DNA of 64,000 nt from UBA9076 sp964418835 (GTDB lineage: Bacteria; Bacillota_I; Bacilli_A; Erysipelotrichales; Erysipelotrichaceae), in NCBI GenBank assembly GCA_964418835.1, contig CAYQNJ010000004.1, forward strand, positions 62,001 through 126,000, given 5' to 3'. Within the stretch, counting starts at the first letter, position 1, and every line of letters begins with the position of its first letter. Under the pieces are notes generated by a model. That model did not search any database and was not told the origin of the DNA. It saw only the letters and a list, made by a program, of their open reading frames with translations. This document shows, in pieces, positions 52,813-62,418 of the stretch. The position numbers were made by a program, and so were the translations under genes.

Positions 52813-52838
52813 AAACCTTCCAATTGGAAGGTTTTTTA
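52813..52838 (+). terminator. Terminator of the S10-spc-alpha superoperon
   Basis: AACCTTCC (52814-52821) pairs with GGAAGGTT (52826-52833), loop AATT, then a T run. Confidence 0.9.
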
Positions 52839-52939
52839 TATATTACCTCATCGAAATATTAATTGTACATTTCTGTTTAAAAGTATTGTATTAATAATTA
52901 ACATATTTAAAATAATGATTCATTTTATGAAATTTGGCT

Positions 52940-52945
52940 TATAAT
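52940..52945 (+). promoter_or_regulatory. -10 box placed for a leaderless azlC mRNA
   Basis: A perfect TATAAT ends 8 bases before the azlC ATG at 52954, so transcription should begin at or next to the start codon. No ribosome site is visible before this ATG. Confidence 0.5.
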
Positions 52946-52953
52946 ATTCAAGT

Positions 52954-53670
52954 ATGAGTAATGTAAAAGTATTTAAAGAAGGAATAAGAGATGGTATACC
53001 AATAGGGTTGGGTTACTTTGCGGTTGCTTTTTCATTAGGTATTGCGGCTAGAAATGCAGGTTTAACAGCTTTTCAAGCGACTCTATCTAGTTTGTTATGC
53101 AATGCTTCTGCAGGACAATATGCAGGTTATACTTTGATTGATAGTGGCGGTAGTTATTTAGGAATGGTAATAGTTACTGCCATAGCTAATGCAAGATATT
53201 TATTAATGAGTTTTGCATTAAGTCAAAGACTTGATCCAAAGACTTCTATATTTCATAGATTATTAATTGGTTTCACAACAATTACAGATGAATTATTTGG
53301 TATTGCAATTGCTAGGAAGGGTTATATCAACCCTATATATTCTTATGGTGCTTATATCATTGCTAGTCCTAGTTGGGCATTAGGAACCTTCTTAGGTGTT
53401 ATTGCAGGTAATATGCTTCCTATTAGAGCTGTTAGTGCTTTAAGTGTTGCTTTATATGGAATGTTTTTAGCAATAATAATTCCACCATGTAAAACAAACA
53501 AGATAATAAGGATGGTTATTTTTGTTTGTTTTGTGGTTAGTTTAGCTGCACACTATCTTCCATTTCTTTCTACAATGAATAGTGGTACTAGAATTATTGT
53601 ATTAACTATTATATTATCTTTATTTTTTGCGGTAATATTTCCCAAAGAAGTAGGTAATGAAGATGAATAA
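52954..53670 (+). CDS. azlC: Branched-chain amino acid exporter, large subunit AzlC
   Basis: AzlC is the large membrane subunit of a two-part exporter of branched-chain amino acids. The 238-residue protein starts KEGIRDGIPIGLGYFAVAFSLG and has about 7 hydrophobic spans; ANARYLLMSFALSQRL is a family signature. The ATG follows a TATAAT box by 8 bases with no Shine-Dalgarno, suggesting a leaderless transcript. It overlaps azlD. Confidence 0.9.
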   Translation: MSNVKVFKEGIRDGIPIGLGYFAVAFSLGIAARNAGLTAFQATLSSLLCNASAGQYAGYTLIDSGGSYLGMVIVTAIANARYLLMSFALSQRLDPKTSIFHRLLIGFTTITDELFGIAIARKGYINPIYSYGAYIIASPSWALGTFLGVIAGNMLPIRAVSALSVALYGMFLAIIIPPCKTNKIIRMVIFVCFVVSLAAHYLPFLSTMNSGTRIIVLTIILSLFFAVIFPKEVGNEDE

Positions 53671-53965
53671 TAGTTATATTTATATTTTAATTATGTTTTT
53701 AGTAACATATATTATTAGAGTTCTTCCTCTTACTCTTATGAGAAAGAAGATAAATAATAGGATTATTCAATCGTTTTTATATTATGTACCTTATGTAACT
53801 CTTGCGGTAATGACTTTTCCTACTATGATATATGCGACTCAAAATCCAATATCTGGTGTTATAGCATTTATAATTGGTGTTATTGTTGCTTGGTATGATG
53901 GTAGTTTATTTAGGGTTGCACTTTCTAGTTCGTTAGTGGTGTTTATTATAGAATTATTTTTATAA
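53657..53965 (+). CDS. azlD: Branched-chain amino acid exporter, small subunit AzlD
   Basis: A 102-residue membrane protein with about four spans, TYIIRVLPLTLMRKKINN near the N-terminus and FLYYVPYVTLAVMTFP typical of AzlD. It pairs with AzlC. Start at 53657 overlaps azlC by 14 bases; ATG 53663 fits the AGGT site slightly better and would remove two residues. Confidence 0.9.
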   Translation: MKMNNSYIYILIMFLVTYIIRVLPLTLMRKKINNRIIQSFLYYVPYVTLAVMTFPTMIYATQNPISGVIAFIIGVIVAWYDGSLFRVALSSSLVVFIIELFL

Positions 53966-53969
53966 ATTA

Positions 53970-53998
53970 TACAAATGAGAATTTCTCATTTGTTTTTA
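53970..53998 (+). terminator. Terminator after azlD
   Basis: ACAAATGAGA (53971-53980) pairs with TCTCATTTGT (53984-53993), then TTTT. Confidence 0.88.
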
Positions 53999-54035
53999 AA
54001 TTGTATTTGTTAGAATAGTATTAGGTAGGTTTTTT

Positions 54036-55241
54036 ATGGATAGAGTAGAAAGTTTTGAAAGAAATAGATTAGGTTTATTTATACACTATGGTTTGTATTC
54101 AATGTTTGATAAAGGTGAATGGTCATATTTTAGTTATGAAAATGTTAGAAATGAATATGAAAATGCATTTAATACTTTTAATCCAGCTAATTTAGATTTT
54201 GATGAAATTGTTAGATTAGCTAAAGAATCAGGTTTTAAGTATGCTGTATTAACTACTAGACATCATGATGGTTTTTCTTTATATGATACAAAAGGATTAA
54301 GTGAGTATGATGTAATGCATACTCCATATAAAAAAGATATTGTTAAACAATTTGTGGATGCTTGTAATAAGTATGGTATAAAACCACATTTTTATCATAC
54401 TATGCAAGATTGGCAGCATCCTTTATATGAAAGTGATTTTGAAACATATAATCAATATTTAAGAGATAGTATTAAAGTTTTATGTACAAACTATGGCGAA
54501 ATTGGTGGGTTTTGGTTTGATGGTGCTTGGAGTAATACAGAGGTTGATTGGAATTGGGACGCTTTATATTCTTTAATTAGAGAGTATCAACCTAATACAA
54601 TTATTACCAATAACACTGGTTTATATAATAGAGGTCATAGAGGTCATGATGAAATTGATGTTGTGACATATGAACAAGGTCATTTAATAAAAATGGATGA
54701 TGATGGATTAAGGCATCTAGCAAGTGAAGCTTGTTTAACTGTTAATAATACTTGGGGTAGTGCTAGTAAAGATATAAATTACAAATCAATGAAGGAATTA
54801 ATTGAGAATCTTACTAAATGTAGAAAGTATGAAAGTAACTTATTACTTAATTTAGCTCCTAACTATAATAAGAATTTTATTTATATGGAACTAGGAATAC
54901 TGGAATGTTTTGGTTTATGGATGGATTATGTAAAGGATGTTTTCTATGATGGTAAGCTATCAAATGTAGTATGTAAGGAAAAGGATTTTATATTAGATAA
55001 AGAAGGCAAATCATATTTATTTGTGCATGATTTACCAGAACTTGTGGATATTATAGAAGGCTATTCTAAATCAAAAGTTAGTTATGAATTATGTTTAGAT
55101 AATGTAAAAAAGATGTACTATCTAGATAATAATGAAATTATTGATTTTAAATATAATAATGATAAGTTAGAGTTTGATTGTGTTGGTTTTGATTATGGCA
55201 CTTCTTTAATTGTTAGAGTTATTGTGATAGAAAGGGATTAA
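54036..55241 (+). CDS. Alpha-L-fucosidase, GH29
   Basis: A 401-residue GH29 enzyme, releasing alpha-linked fucose. LGLFIHYGLYS opens the barrel, the HHDGFSLYDT motif follows, and the nucleophile Asp162 lies in GGFWFDGAW. There is no signal peptide, so it should act on imported oligosaccharides in the cytosol. The family also holds some fucosidase-like enzymes with other specificity. A sulfatase gene begins 2 bases after its stop, suggesting sulfated fucose substrates. Ribosome site AGGTAGG. Confidence 0.9.
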   Translation: MDRVESFERNRLGLFIHYGLYSMFDKGEWSYFSYENVRNEYENAFNTFNPANLDFDEIVRLAKESGFKYAVLTTRHHDGFSLYDTKGLSEYDVMHTPYKKDIVKQFVDACNKYGIKPHFYHTMQDWQHPLYESDFETYNQYLRDSIKVLCTNYGEIGGFWFDGAWSNTEVDWNWDALYSLIREYQPNTIITNNTGLYNRGHRGHDEIDVVTYEQGHLIKMDDDGLRHLASEACLTVNNTWGSASKDINYKSMKELIENLTKCRKYESNLLLNLAPNYNKNFIYMELGILECFGLWMDYVKDVFYDGKLSNVVCKEKDFILDKEGKSYLFVHDLPELVDIIEGYSKSKVSYELCLDNVKKMYYLDNNEIIDFKYNNDKLEFDCVGFDYGTSLIVRVIVIERD

Positions 55242-55243
55242 TT

Positions 55244-56872
55244 GTGAGTATAGATATAAATAAGATAAGGAATAGTGATTTACCAAATGTATTAATGCTT
55301 ATGGTAGATCAAATGAGATTTGATTGTTTAAATAGTGCTGTAGATAAGAAAGATAGGTTTATGGTTACACCTAATCTTGATAAATTGGCTAATGAAGGAT
55401 GTACTTTTACTAATTGTTATTCTCCTAATCCTGTGTGTATCCCCGCAAGACATAATATTCTTACTGGTTTAAGTGCTAAATATCATGGTTTTGATGATAA
55501 CTACTTTGATATACAAAAAAACATACCTTATAATTTACCAACTATTGGTCAAGTTATGTCTGATGCTAGTTATGATACTATCGCGATAGGTAAGATGCAT
55601 TTTCAACCTGCTTTAAGGCATAATGGCTTTAATAGATTGTTTGATATGGATGAAATACCTAGATATAGAGAAGATGATGCATATGCGATGTTTTTAAAAG
55701 AGAAAGGTTATGGTAATGTTCAAAGCCTTCATGGTGTTAGACATTTGTTATATATGCAACCTCAAAGATCTATATTACCTGAAGAATTGCATTCTAATAA
55801 ATGGGTTAGTGATAAAACAATTGAATATTTAGATGAAAATAAGGGAAGAAGACCATTCTTTATATGGTCTAGTTGGATTGCGCCTCATCCACCATTTGAT
55901 GTAATTGATAGACTTGCGGATTTATATAATGGTAAAAAGCTATTTCCTAGTTATGAATCGATAACTCCAATTTCTAATATTGCAAAAGAGAATATTAATA
56001 TTTCTGATTATTCTAGTGAGGCTGTTTTAAATAGAGCTAAAGAACTATATTGTTCTTCTATTACTCATGTGGATGAAAATATAGGACATATATTAGATAA
56101 ATTAGAAGAAATAAACCAATTAGATAATACTGTTATTATATTTGTGAGTGATCATGGAGAAATGTTTGGTTCAAATGGAACATATCAAAAATTCTTACCT
56201 TATGATGCTTGTAGTAAAGTTCCTTTTATTATTAGATATCCTAAGTGTTTTAAAGGTAATACAATAAATAATAATTTGATTACATTAAATGATATTATGC
56301 CAACTTTACTTGATATAGCATCATGTAAATATCCATCTACTATAGAATTACCAGGAACTTCTTTATTTAAAGAAGACAAACAAGAGTATGTTTATATGGA
56401 ACATTCTAAAGGTAAAAGAAGATGGATTTCATTAAGGAATGATAGGTATAAATATAATTATTATTATAGTTTAGGAAGTGAGGAACTGTTTGATTTAGAA
56501 AAGGATCCATTAGAGAGAGTCAATTTATTATATAAATCAGATAATGAGTCTAAGGAAATAGCAGCTAAATTAAGGAAGAAGTTAGTTGAGTATGAAAAGA
56601 AATATGGATTAGATGGTTATATAGAAAATAATGATTTTAAAGTATTTGATGAATTACCAGTACATTTTTATAGGGAGACAAACTTTCCTTACATTTATAA
56701 TCGAATAGTTAATGAAGAAGAAAAGAAGAATACTAATAATATGATTGATGAAATATTACAAGCCACAAAAAAAGAACCTTTAGTTAAATTTAGAGAACTA
56801 GATTTAAAGACTTTTCAAAAAGCTGGTGGGTTTAGTGATGAAGATATAAAAAGGTTGTTAGATAGGGATTAA
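55244..56872 (+). CDS. Type I sulfatase
   Basis: A 542-residue arylsulfatase-superfamily enzyme. MLMVDQMRFDC holds a metal Asp pair, the formylglycine motif CIPAR spans Cys65 to Arg69, and SDHGEMFGSNG provides later ligands. The Cys form needs a radical-SAM maturase, which is not in the window. No signal peptide, so cytosolic. GTG start after AAAGGG. Its pairing with GH29 suggests desulfation of fucosylated, sulfated glycans such as mucin. Confidence 0.9.
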   Translation: MSIDINKIRNSDLPNVLMLMVDQMRFDCLNSAVDKKDRFMVTPNLDKLANEGCTFTNCYSPNPVCIPARHNILTGLSAKYHGFDDNYFDIQKNIPYNLPTIGQVMSDASYDTIAIGKMHFQPALRHNGFNRLFDMDEIPRYREDDAYAMFLKEKGYGNVQSLHGVRHLLYMQPQRSILPEELHSNKWVSDKTIEYLDENKGRRPFFIWSSWIAPHPPFDVIDRLADLYNGKKLFPSYESITPISNIAKENINISDYSSEAVLNRAKELYCSSITHVDENIGHILDKLEEINQLDNTVIIFVSDHGEMFGSNGTYQKFLPYDACSKVPFIIRYPKCFKGNTINNNLITLNDIMPTLLDIASCKYPSTIELPGTSLFKEDKQEYVYMEHSKGKRRWISLRNDRYKYNYYYSLGSEELFDLEKDPLERVNLLYKSDNESKEIAAKLRKKLVEYEKKYGLDGYIENNDFKVFDELPVHFYRETNFPYIYNRIVNEEEKKNTNNMIDEILQATKKEPLVKFRELDLKTFQKAGGFSDEDIKRLLDRD

Positions 56873-56930
56873 GTATATAGTTTTTACTAACATCTTATAT
56901 TTCCTGTTTTCAATTTGAATTGTTTATAGG

Positions 56931-56936
56931 TATAAT
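56931..56936 (+). promoter_or_regulatory. -10 box placed for a leaderless GH43-like gene mRNA
   Basis: TATAAT ends 7 bases before the ATG at 56944, and no ribosome site is visible between them. Confidence 0.5.
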
Positions 56937-56943
56937 AACAAGT

Positions 56944-58164
56944 ATGAAGAAATTTATACTTGTTTTCTTTGTCTTACTTTTAATAGGTTGTAATGATAAA
57001 TATATAGAAGGTCCTATGGTTTTACCTAGTGAAATTAAGATAGAAGAAAGAACTTATATTGATGAATATGAAGAGTATCTAGATAGATATCTTGATAGTT
57101 TTATTAATGATAAAACTATTTTAATACCTCATTATAAGGATAAAGATATTGTGTGGGTTGTTGAAAGTGGCAATGCGATAATTGAAAATAATATTATATA
57201 TAAAACAAGTGAATCAAATGAATATGAAAATATTTCTTTAAGAGCTTTTGTAGGAGATACAAGTTATCTTTTTGAAAATATTGAATTAATAGATCCTTAT
57301 GTTGGTTATTTAATGACTTACTTTATTGGTGATGGTATAAAAAATGAGAAGGTTTTTTATGCATGGACTTATGATGGAACACTTTGGTACCAAATTAACT
57401 TTCAAAAACCAATACTAAGTGCAACTATTGGGACAAGAAGATTAAGGGATCCTAGTTTTATAAGAAAGAAAAACGGTGAATTTACATTGGTTGCGACTGA
57501 AGGGTTCGATAATCCTGATATATTCGCTTTTGATACAACTAACTTTAAAGACTTTACAAATGAAAGATTAATTAAATTAAATAGTAGTTTAGATGATTCT
57601 ATGAGTGAAACACAAGCATGGGCACCTGAGGGGTTTTATGATAGAAGATTTGATAAGTATGTAGTTTATTGGAGTAGTCCTAATGATGTGAATATGTTTT
57701 ATAACTATAGTAATAATTTAAATGATATTGGATATCCTAATGTTTTGGTGGACGTTGGATTTCCTGTTATAGATGGTACAATTATGAAAGTTGGGGCTGA
57801 ATATTCTATAGTGTTAAAAGATGAAAGAAAACCTATGGAAAAACATTCTCAATTATTTGTAGGATATAGTGATACTGACTATAGAAATATTAATAATTTT
57901 AATTATAATTTCTTTAGTAATCATCAAAGTGAAGGACCCTTTATTATAAAAAGAGGATATGATTATTTATTATATTATGATGATTATACTAGACATCAAT
58001 TTAAAGCTTTTCAGTTTTATGAGTTGAAAGCTAATGAGTTTAAAGAATTAGAAGATAATGAAATTATTAGTTCTATAGTTAATTTAAAACATGGTAGTGC
58101 AATACCACTAACATGGAAAGAATTTGAAAGGTTAAAAGAAAATTATGATACAGGTGAAAATTAA
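56944..58164 (+). CDS. GH43-like lipoprotein with five-bladed propeller
   Basis: A 406-residue lipoprotein. Signal peptide MKKFILVFFVLLLIGCN with the lipobox Cys at residue 16; then a likely beta-sandwich region, and from about residue 140 a propeller with RRLRDPSFI (candidate base Asp), TLVATEG, WAPEGFYD and SEGPFIIKRG, where the EGP Glu would be the general acid as in GH43 enzymes. Such proteins cut arabinose- or related sugar-bearing glycans outside the cell. ATG 56944 is used since it starts the signal peptide. Next to GH29 and sulfatase. Confidence 0.68.
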   Translation: MKKFILVFFVLLLIGCNDKYIEGPMVLPSEIKIEERTYIDEYEEYLDRYLDSFINDKTILIPHYKDKDIVWVVESGNAIIENNIIYKTSESNEYENISLRAFVGDTSYLFENIELIDPYVGYLMTYFIGDGIKNEKVFYAWTYDGTLWYQINFQKPILSATIGTRRLRDPSFIRKKNGEFTLVATEGFDNPDIFAFDTTNFKDFTNERLIKLNSSLDDSMSETQAWAPEGFYDRRFDKYVVYWSSPNDVNMFYNYSNNLNDIGYPNVLVDVGFPVIDGTIMKVGAEYSIVLKDERKPMEKHSQLFVGYSDTDYRNINNFNYNFFSNHQSEGPFIIKRGYDYLLYYDDYTRHQFKAFQFYELKANEFKELEDNEIISSIVNLKHGSAIPLTWKEFERLKENYDTGEN

Positions 58165-59212
58165 GAAGATTATCATATTGTTTATGTTATTTGTATTGGT
58201 TGGTTGTAATACAGGTGTAGATGGTAGTGAGAAGTTTAATGAAGTATTAAACAATATGAATGGTATAAACAATTATAGTAGTACTACAATTACTAGTAAT
58301 AAATATAGTGTTGAAAGTAATGGTAAAAAAGAAGAAGTTGATTCTGAGGTTGTTGAGACATATAAAACAGATGGAGAAATTGCGTATTCTCATATAAAAA
58401 CTGTATCTTCATTAGGTGATGATACTGAAGAAGATAATTACTTTAAGGATGGTTATTATTATATAAGTAATGATGATGGTAAGTATCTTGTTCAAGGTAA
58501 TCAGGGTGGTAAAGTACTTACTATTAATTCAGATAGTATTAAGGATGGTGTTGAAAAGGTAATCATGAAGAATAATGGTGACTATAACACTTTAGAGGTT
58601 ACTTATACTAAAGAAAAACAAGATGAATTATATGGAATATATGCGATGGAGTTTGGATTAACTGTAGAAGACATTACATATAAACCTTATATATTTAGAT
58701 TGAAAGTGGATGATAAGGTTATAGAAGAAGAAACAATAGTGGAATACTCTTACAAAGGACAAAACACTTCTATTAATGTTTATAGTAAAAGTGTTACTAC
58801 ATTTGATAAGTATGGGGAAGAAAGTTTAGCATTACCAGATGATATTGATTCATATAAACCTGTAAATGGTAGTACAAGTGGTGAATCTATTGAAGAAAAG
58901 CTTGTAAGTATACTAAATTATGTAAAAAGTGGTAATAGGTATGAATTAATTTATAATGAAAATGAAACTTATATATTTGATTTTGATTTAAATATCTTTA
59001 CATATAAGATTGGTATAGAAGCATATAGTTATAACTGGAAAAATCAATTAGGTACATATGATAAATGTACTGTGGATTTTAAAAATGATAGTACTTTAGG
59101 TACTTGTACTCAAGAAAATATAGAAAATATTAAAGCAACAAAAGGGTATTTAGAAGTAGAGTTATTACAAATAGATAAGACAATGGAAGAATTGTTAGAG
59201 ATGGGAGAATAA
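58145..59212 (+). CDS. Uncharacterised lipoprotein, 355 aa
   Basis: Signal peptide KKIIILFMLFVLVGCN with a lipobox, Cys at about residue 21; the rest is hydrophilic, rich in Asp, Lys and Tyr, with alternating beta-strand-like sections (YSSTTITSNKYSVESNGKK, GYYYISNDDGKYLVQG), resembling LolA/LppX-like beta folds loosely. It overlaps the end of the GH43-like gene by 20 bases, so it is co-translated with it. GTG 58154 is an alternative start. I cannot assign a function. Confidence 0.7.
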   Translation: MIQVKIKKIIILFMLFVLVGCNTGVDGSEKFNEVLNNMNGINNYSSTTITSNKYSVESNGKKEEVDSEVVETYKTDGEIAYSHIKTVSSLGDDTEEDNYFKDGYYYISNDDGKYLVQGNQGGKVLTINSDSIKDGVEKVIMKNNGDYNTLEVTYTKEKQDELYGIYAMEFGLTVEDITYKPYIFRLKVDDKVIEEETIVEYSYKGQNTSINVYSKSVTTFDKYGEESLALPDDIDSYKPVNGSTSGESIEEKLVSILNYVKSGNRYELIYNENETYIFDFDLNIFTYKIGIEAYSYNWKNQLGTYDKCTVDFKNDSTLGTCTQENIENIKATKGYLEVELLQIDKTMEELLEMGE

Positions 59213-59213
59213 T

Positions 59214-59483
59214 ATGAGAGCAATCATTTCAGTAGTAGGTAAAGATAGACCAGGGATCATGGCTATGGTTTCTAGTGAGTGTTCAAAGAGTAACGTTAAT
59301 ATAGTTGATATATCTCAAACAGTATTACAGGATATGTTTACTATGATTATGGTTACTGAAATTGAAAAAAATGGTGATGAATTTAAAGAATTTGTGAACC
59401 ATATGGAAACTGAAGGTAAAAAGGTTGGTTTATCAATACATGTAATGCATGAAGATATCTTTAATGCAATGCATAAGATATAG
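59214..59483 (+). CDS. ACT-domain protein, UPF0237 family
   Basis: A single ACT domain of 89 residues, ISVVGKDRPGIMAMVSSECSKS near the start and HVMHEDIFNAMHKI at the end. ACT domains bind amino acids. This family is commonly encoded directly before the UPF0210 protein, as here. GGGAGAA site overlaps the preceding gene's end. Confidence 0.9.
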   Translation: MRAIISVVGKDRPGIMAMVSSECSKSNVNIVDISQTVLQDMFTMIMVTEIEKNGDEFKEFVNHMETEGKKVGLSIHVMHEDIFNAMHKI

Positions 59484-59491
59484 GTGATATT

Positions 59492-60847
59492 ATGATAAAT
59501 CAAAAGGATATTATTGAAACTATTAAAATGATTGAGGAACAAAACCTTGATATTAGAACTATTACTATGGGCATATCTTTATTAGATTGTGCTGATAGTG
59601 ATATAGATAAGTCTTGTGAAAAGATTTATACAAAGATTACCACCCTAGCAAGAGATTTAGTTAAGGTTGGTAATGATATATCAAAGGAGTATGGTATTCC
59701 TATTATTAATAAAAGAATCTCTGTGACACCTATTAGTTTATTGCAAAGTGTTAGTGGTGGAGATTGTGTTAAGTATGCAAGAGTCTTGGATAAAGCCGCA
59801 AAAGAAGTTGGTGTAGACTTTATTGGTGGTTATAGTGCTTTAGTTCAAAAAGGAATGACACAAGGTGAAAAAGAATTGATTGATTCAATTCCAGAAGCAC
59901 TAAGTACTACTGATATTGTATGTAGTAGTGTTAATATTGGTTCAACTAAAGCTGGTATCAATTTAGATGCAGTTAAGAAGATGGGTGAAGTTGTAGTTGA
60001 AAGTGCAAAACTTACAAAGGATAATGCGTGTATTGGTGCGGCTAAGTTAGTTGTATTTTGTAATGCGGTAGAGGATAATCCATTTATGGCTGGGGCTTTT
60101 CATGGTATTAGTGAGCCTGAGGTTGTGTTAAATGTTGGGGTTAGTGGACCGGGAGTTGTAAGAAGTGCTGTACTTGAGGCTGGTAAAGATAAGAGTATGG
60201 ATGAAATTGCTGAGATAATTAAAAAGACAGCATTTAAAATCACAAGAATGGGTCAACTTGTTGGAAGTATAGCTAGTGAAAGATTGAATGTACCTTTTGG
60301 TATTGTTGACTTATCTTTGGCTCCTACTCCTGCAATAGGGGATTCAGTTGCGTATATATTAGAAGAAATGGGTTTAGAAAAATGTGGAGGTCCTGGGACT
60401 ACTGCTTGTTTGGCTATGTTAAATGATGCGGTTAAAAAGGGTGGCGTTATGGCTAGTTCTTCTGTTGGTGGGCTTAGTGGTGCCTTTATTCCTGTATCAG
60501 AAGATGCGGGTATGATTGAAGCAGTAAAAGCTGGTGCTTTGAATTTAGAGAAACTAGAAGCTATGACAGCTGTTTGTTCTGTAGGGTTAGATATGATAGT
60601 TGTTCCTGGTGATACTACTAGTGAAACAATATCAGGTATTATTGCAGATGAAGCTGCGATTGGCATGGTTAATAGTAAAACAACCGCAGTTAGAATCATT
60701 CCTGCAATAAATCAAAGTGGAGATGTATTAGAGTTTGGTGGTTTACTTGGATCAGGACCAATTATGAAAATATCTAAGTTTTCTTGTGAGGATATGATTA
60801 ATCGTGGTGGTAGAATTCCAGCACCTATGCAAAGCTTAAAGAACTAA
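59492..60847 (+). CDS. UPF0210 (PFL/DUF711) family protein
   Basis: A 451-residue cytosolic protein, the full family length. It has VTPISLLQSVSGGDCVKYAR, GAFHGISEPEVVLNVGVSGPG and FGIVDLSLAPTPAIGDSVA, hallmark Gly-rich segments of DUF711, whose fold relates to glycyl-radical barrels but lacks a radical glycine motif. Function is unknown; the ACT-domain partner upstream suggests amino acid sensing. Its stop overlaps the next gene by one base. Confidence 0.9.
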   Translation: MINQKDIIETIKMIEEQNLDIRTITMGISLLDCADSDIDKSCEKIYTKITTLARDLVKVGNDISKEYGIPIINKRISVTPISLLQSVSGGDCVKYARVLDKAAKEVGVDFIGGYSALVQKGMTQGEKELIDSIPEALSTTDIVCSSVNIGSTKAGINLDAVKKMGEVVVESAKLTKDNACIGAAKLVVFCNAVEDNPFMAGAFHGISEPEVVLNVGVSGPGVVRSAVLEAGKDKSMDEIAEIIKKTAFKITRMGQLVGSIASERLNVPFGIVDLSLAPTPAIGDSVAYILEEMGLEKCGGPGTTACLAMLNDAVKKGGVMASSSVGGLSGAFIPVSEDAGMIEAVKAGALNLEKLEAMTAVCSVGLDMIVVPGDTTSETISGIIADEAAIGMVNSKTTAVRIIPAINQSGDVLEFGGLLGSGPIMKISKFSCEDMINRGGRIPAPMQSLKN

Positions 60848-61428
60848 TGGATAATATAGAATTAATTAAACAATTTGCAAGAGAAAATGATGTACCAATA
60901 ATGCTAGATGGTGGTATATCTTTTCTTATGGATTTTATTAAAGAAAACAATGTCAAATCAATCTTAGAGATTGGGAGTGCTATTGGGTTTTCCTCTATTA
61001 TGATGGCTAGTGTTAATGAAGATATCTATATTGATACAATAGAACTTGATAATAAAAGATATGAAATTGCCTTAAAGAATATAGATAGTTTCAAGTTAAA
61101 TAATAGAGTATCGATTTATAATATTGATGCGATTGATTTTAAGAGTGATAAAAAATATGATCTTATCTTTATTGATGGACCAAAAGCACAATATAAAAAA
61201 CATTTTGAATTATTTATGAAGAATATAAATCAAAATGGATATTTTATATTTGATAATATTAACTTTCATGGGATAGTTGATGACCCTAGTTTAACTAATA
61301 ATAGAAATACAAAAGCTTTAGTTAGAAAAATAAAGAATTTTAGAGATGAAATGCTTAATGATGATAGGTACAAAGTAGAATATTTAAAAGATATTGGTGA
61401 TGGAGTAATGATAGTCAAAATGATATAA
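60847..61428 (+). CDS. O-methyltransferase, TrmR/YrrM-like
   Basis: A 193-residue class I SAM methyltransferase of the catechol O-methyltransferase-like group: SAM loop ILEIGSAIGFSSIMMA (about residues 40-55), DTIELDNKRYEIA, metal-binding FIDGPKAQYKKHFE and FDNINFHG. In Firmicutes relatives modify tRNA 5-hydroxyuridine (TrmR). It overlaps UPF0210 by one base (TAATG). Confidence 0.8.
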   Translation: MDNIELIKQFARENDVPIMLDGGISFLMDFIKENNVKSILEIGSAIGFSSIMMASVNEDIYIDTIELDNKRYEIALKNIDSFKLNNRVSIYNIDAIDFKSDKKYDLIFIDGPKAQYKKHFELFMKNINQNGYFIFDNINFHGIVDDPSLTNNRNTKALVRKIKNFRDEMLNDDRYKVEYLKDIGDGVMIVKMI

Positions 61429-61449
61429 TATTCACAAGAGGTGAATGTC

Positions 61450-62418
61450 ATGAAAAAGATAATTCTTATTTTAACTTTATTATTGGTTTCATGTTCAAAT
61501 ACTTTAAATAATCAAAATAACGAAGAACCAAATCAAATACAAGAAGTGACTCAAACACAAGGCGATAATTATAAAGCACCAAAAAACGATGTTATTAGAA
61601 ATGATTATGGGTGTGTAATATCAAATGATATAAAAATTTTAAGTACTTATCTTGGTATAACTTTAGAAATCATTGATTCAAAAGTAAAGTTTATAGATAA
61701 TAAGTTTAATACTGAATTTTATTTAAAAGATTTAAATGATATTAAATCAATGTCTTTTAGTAGCGATTGTGGAGGAACTCATATTTTTGAGTTTTTAGGT
61801 GAGAATAAAATATATAAAGTTGTGCTAGATTATAGAAATGATGATTTTGAGTTTAGTGAAAATTATATAAATAACAGAATAAAAAAAATTGAAACAGAGG
61901 AAAATTATAGTGATTTATATGTTTGTAGTGATTTAAGTCCAGAAACAACTTGTAAAGATTTGGTAAATTATGTAAGTAATGATGGAATAAACTTCTTTGA
62001 GTATTTTTATTATAAAGGTGAAAATAGAAGTAAATATAAAGGATATTACAATTTTGCATATATAAATGAAGATACATATTTATTTTTTAATTATGATAGA
62101 AGTATTTCAAAAGGTAATTATTTAGAAGAAGGAATACAAAATGAAACTATAGTTAAAACTATAGATAATAAAGATATAAATTTTGAATTTGCTTTTTTTG
62201 ATACGAACTACAATTATTTTAATTATATTTATGTAATTACAAAAGAAGGAAAATTGTATAAATATGAAAACGATTCATTTGTTTTAGACAATGAATCGTT
62301 GGTAATTTCAGTAGATAGAAAATATAGTGATGAACATTATGGTTTAGATAGTGTTAGTATTACACTTCAAAATGGAGATGTTATTGAATTAAAAGATGGT
62401 GTAAGAGAAATATATTAA
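61450..62418 (+). CDS. Uncharacterised lipoprotein, 322 aa
   Basis: MKKIILILTLLLVSCSN is a lipoprotein signal with the lipidated Cys at residue 15. The mature protein has an Asn/Gln-rich linker then a Tyr/Asp/Asn-rich domain (ENYSDLYVCSDLSPE, SPETTCKDLVNYV) with several Cys that might pair. I recognise no family. ATG 61450 is preferred, as GAGGTG lies just before it; GTG 61441 lies in that site. Its TAA directly abuts the stop of the minus-strand gene, with no room for a separate terminator. Confidence 0.75.
   Translation: MKKIILILTLLLVSCSNTLNNQNNEEPNQIQEVTQTQGDNYKAPKNDVIRNDYGCVISNDIKILSTYLGITLEIIDSKVKFIDNKFNTEFYLKDLNDIKSMSFSSDCGGTHIFEFLGENKIYKVVLDYRNDDFEFSENYINNRIKKIETEENYSDLYVCSDLSPETTCKDLVNYVSNDGINFFEYFYYKGENRSKYKGYYNFAYINEDTYLFFNYDRSISKGNYLEEGIQNETIVKTIDNKDINFEFAFFDTNYNYFNYIYVITKEGKLYKYENDSFVLDNESLVISVDRKYSDEHYGLDSVSITLQNGDVIELKDGVREIY

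Noticed and set aside
60253..60699. A 148-codon minus-strand frame within the UPF0210 gene
   Set aside because: The plus-strand gene is full length and conserved, so this is a shadow.
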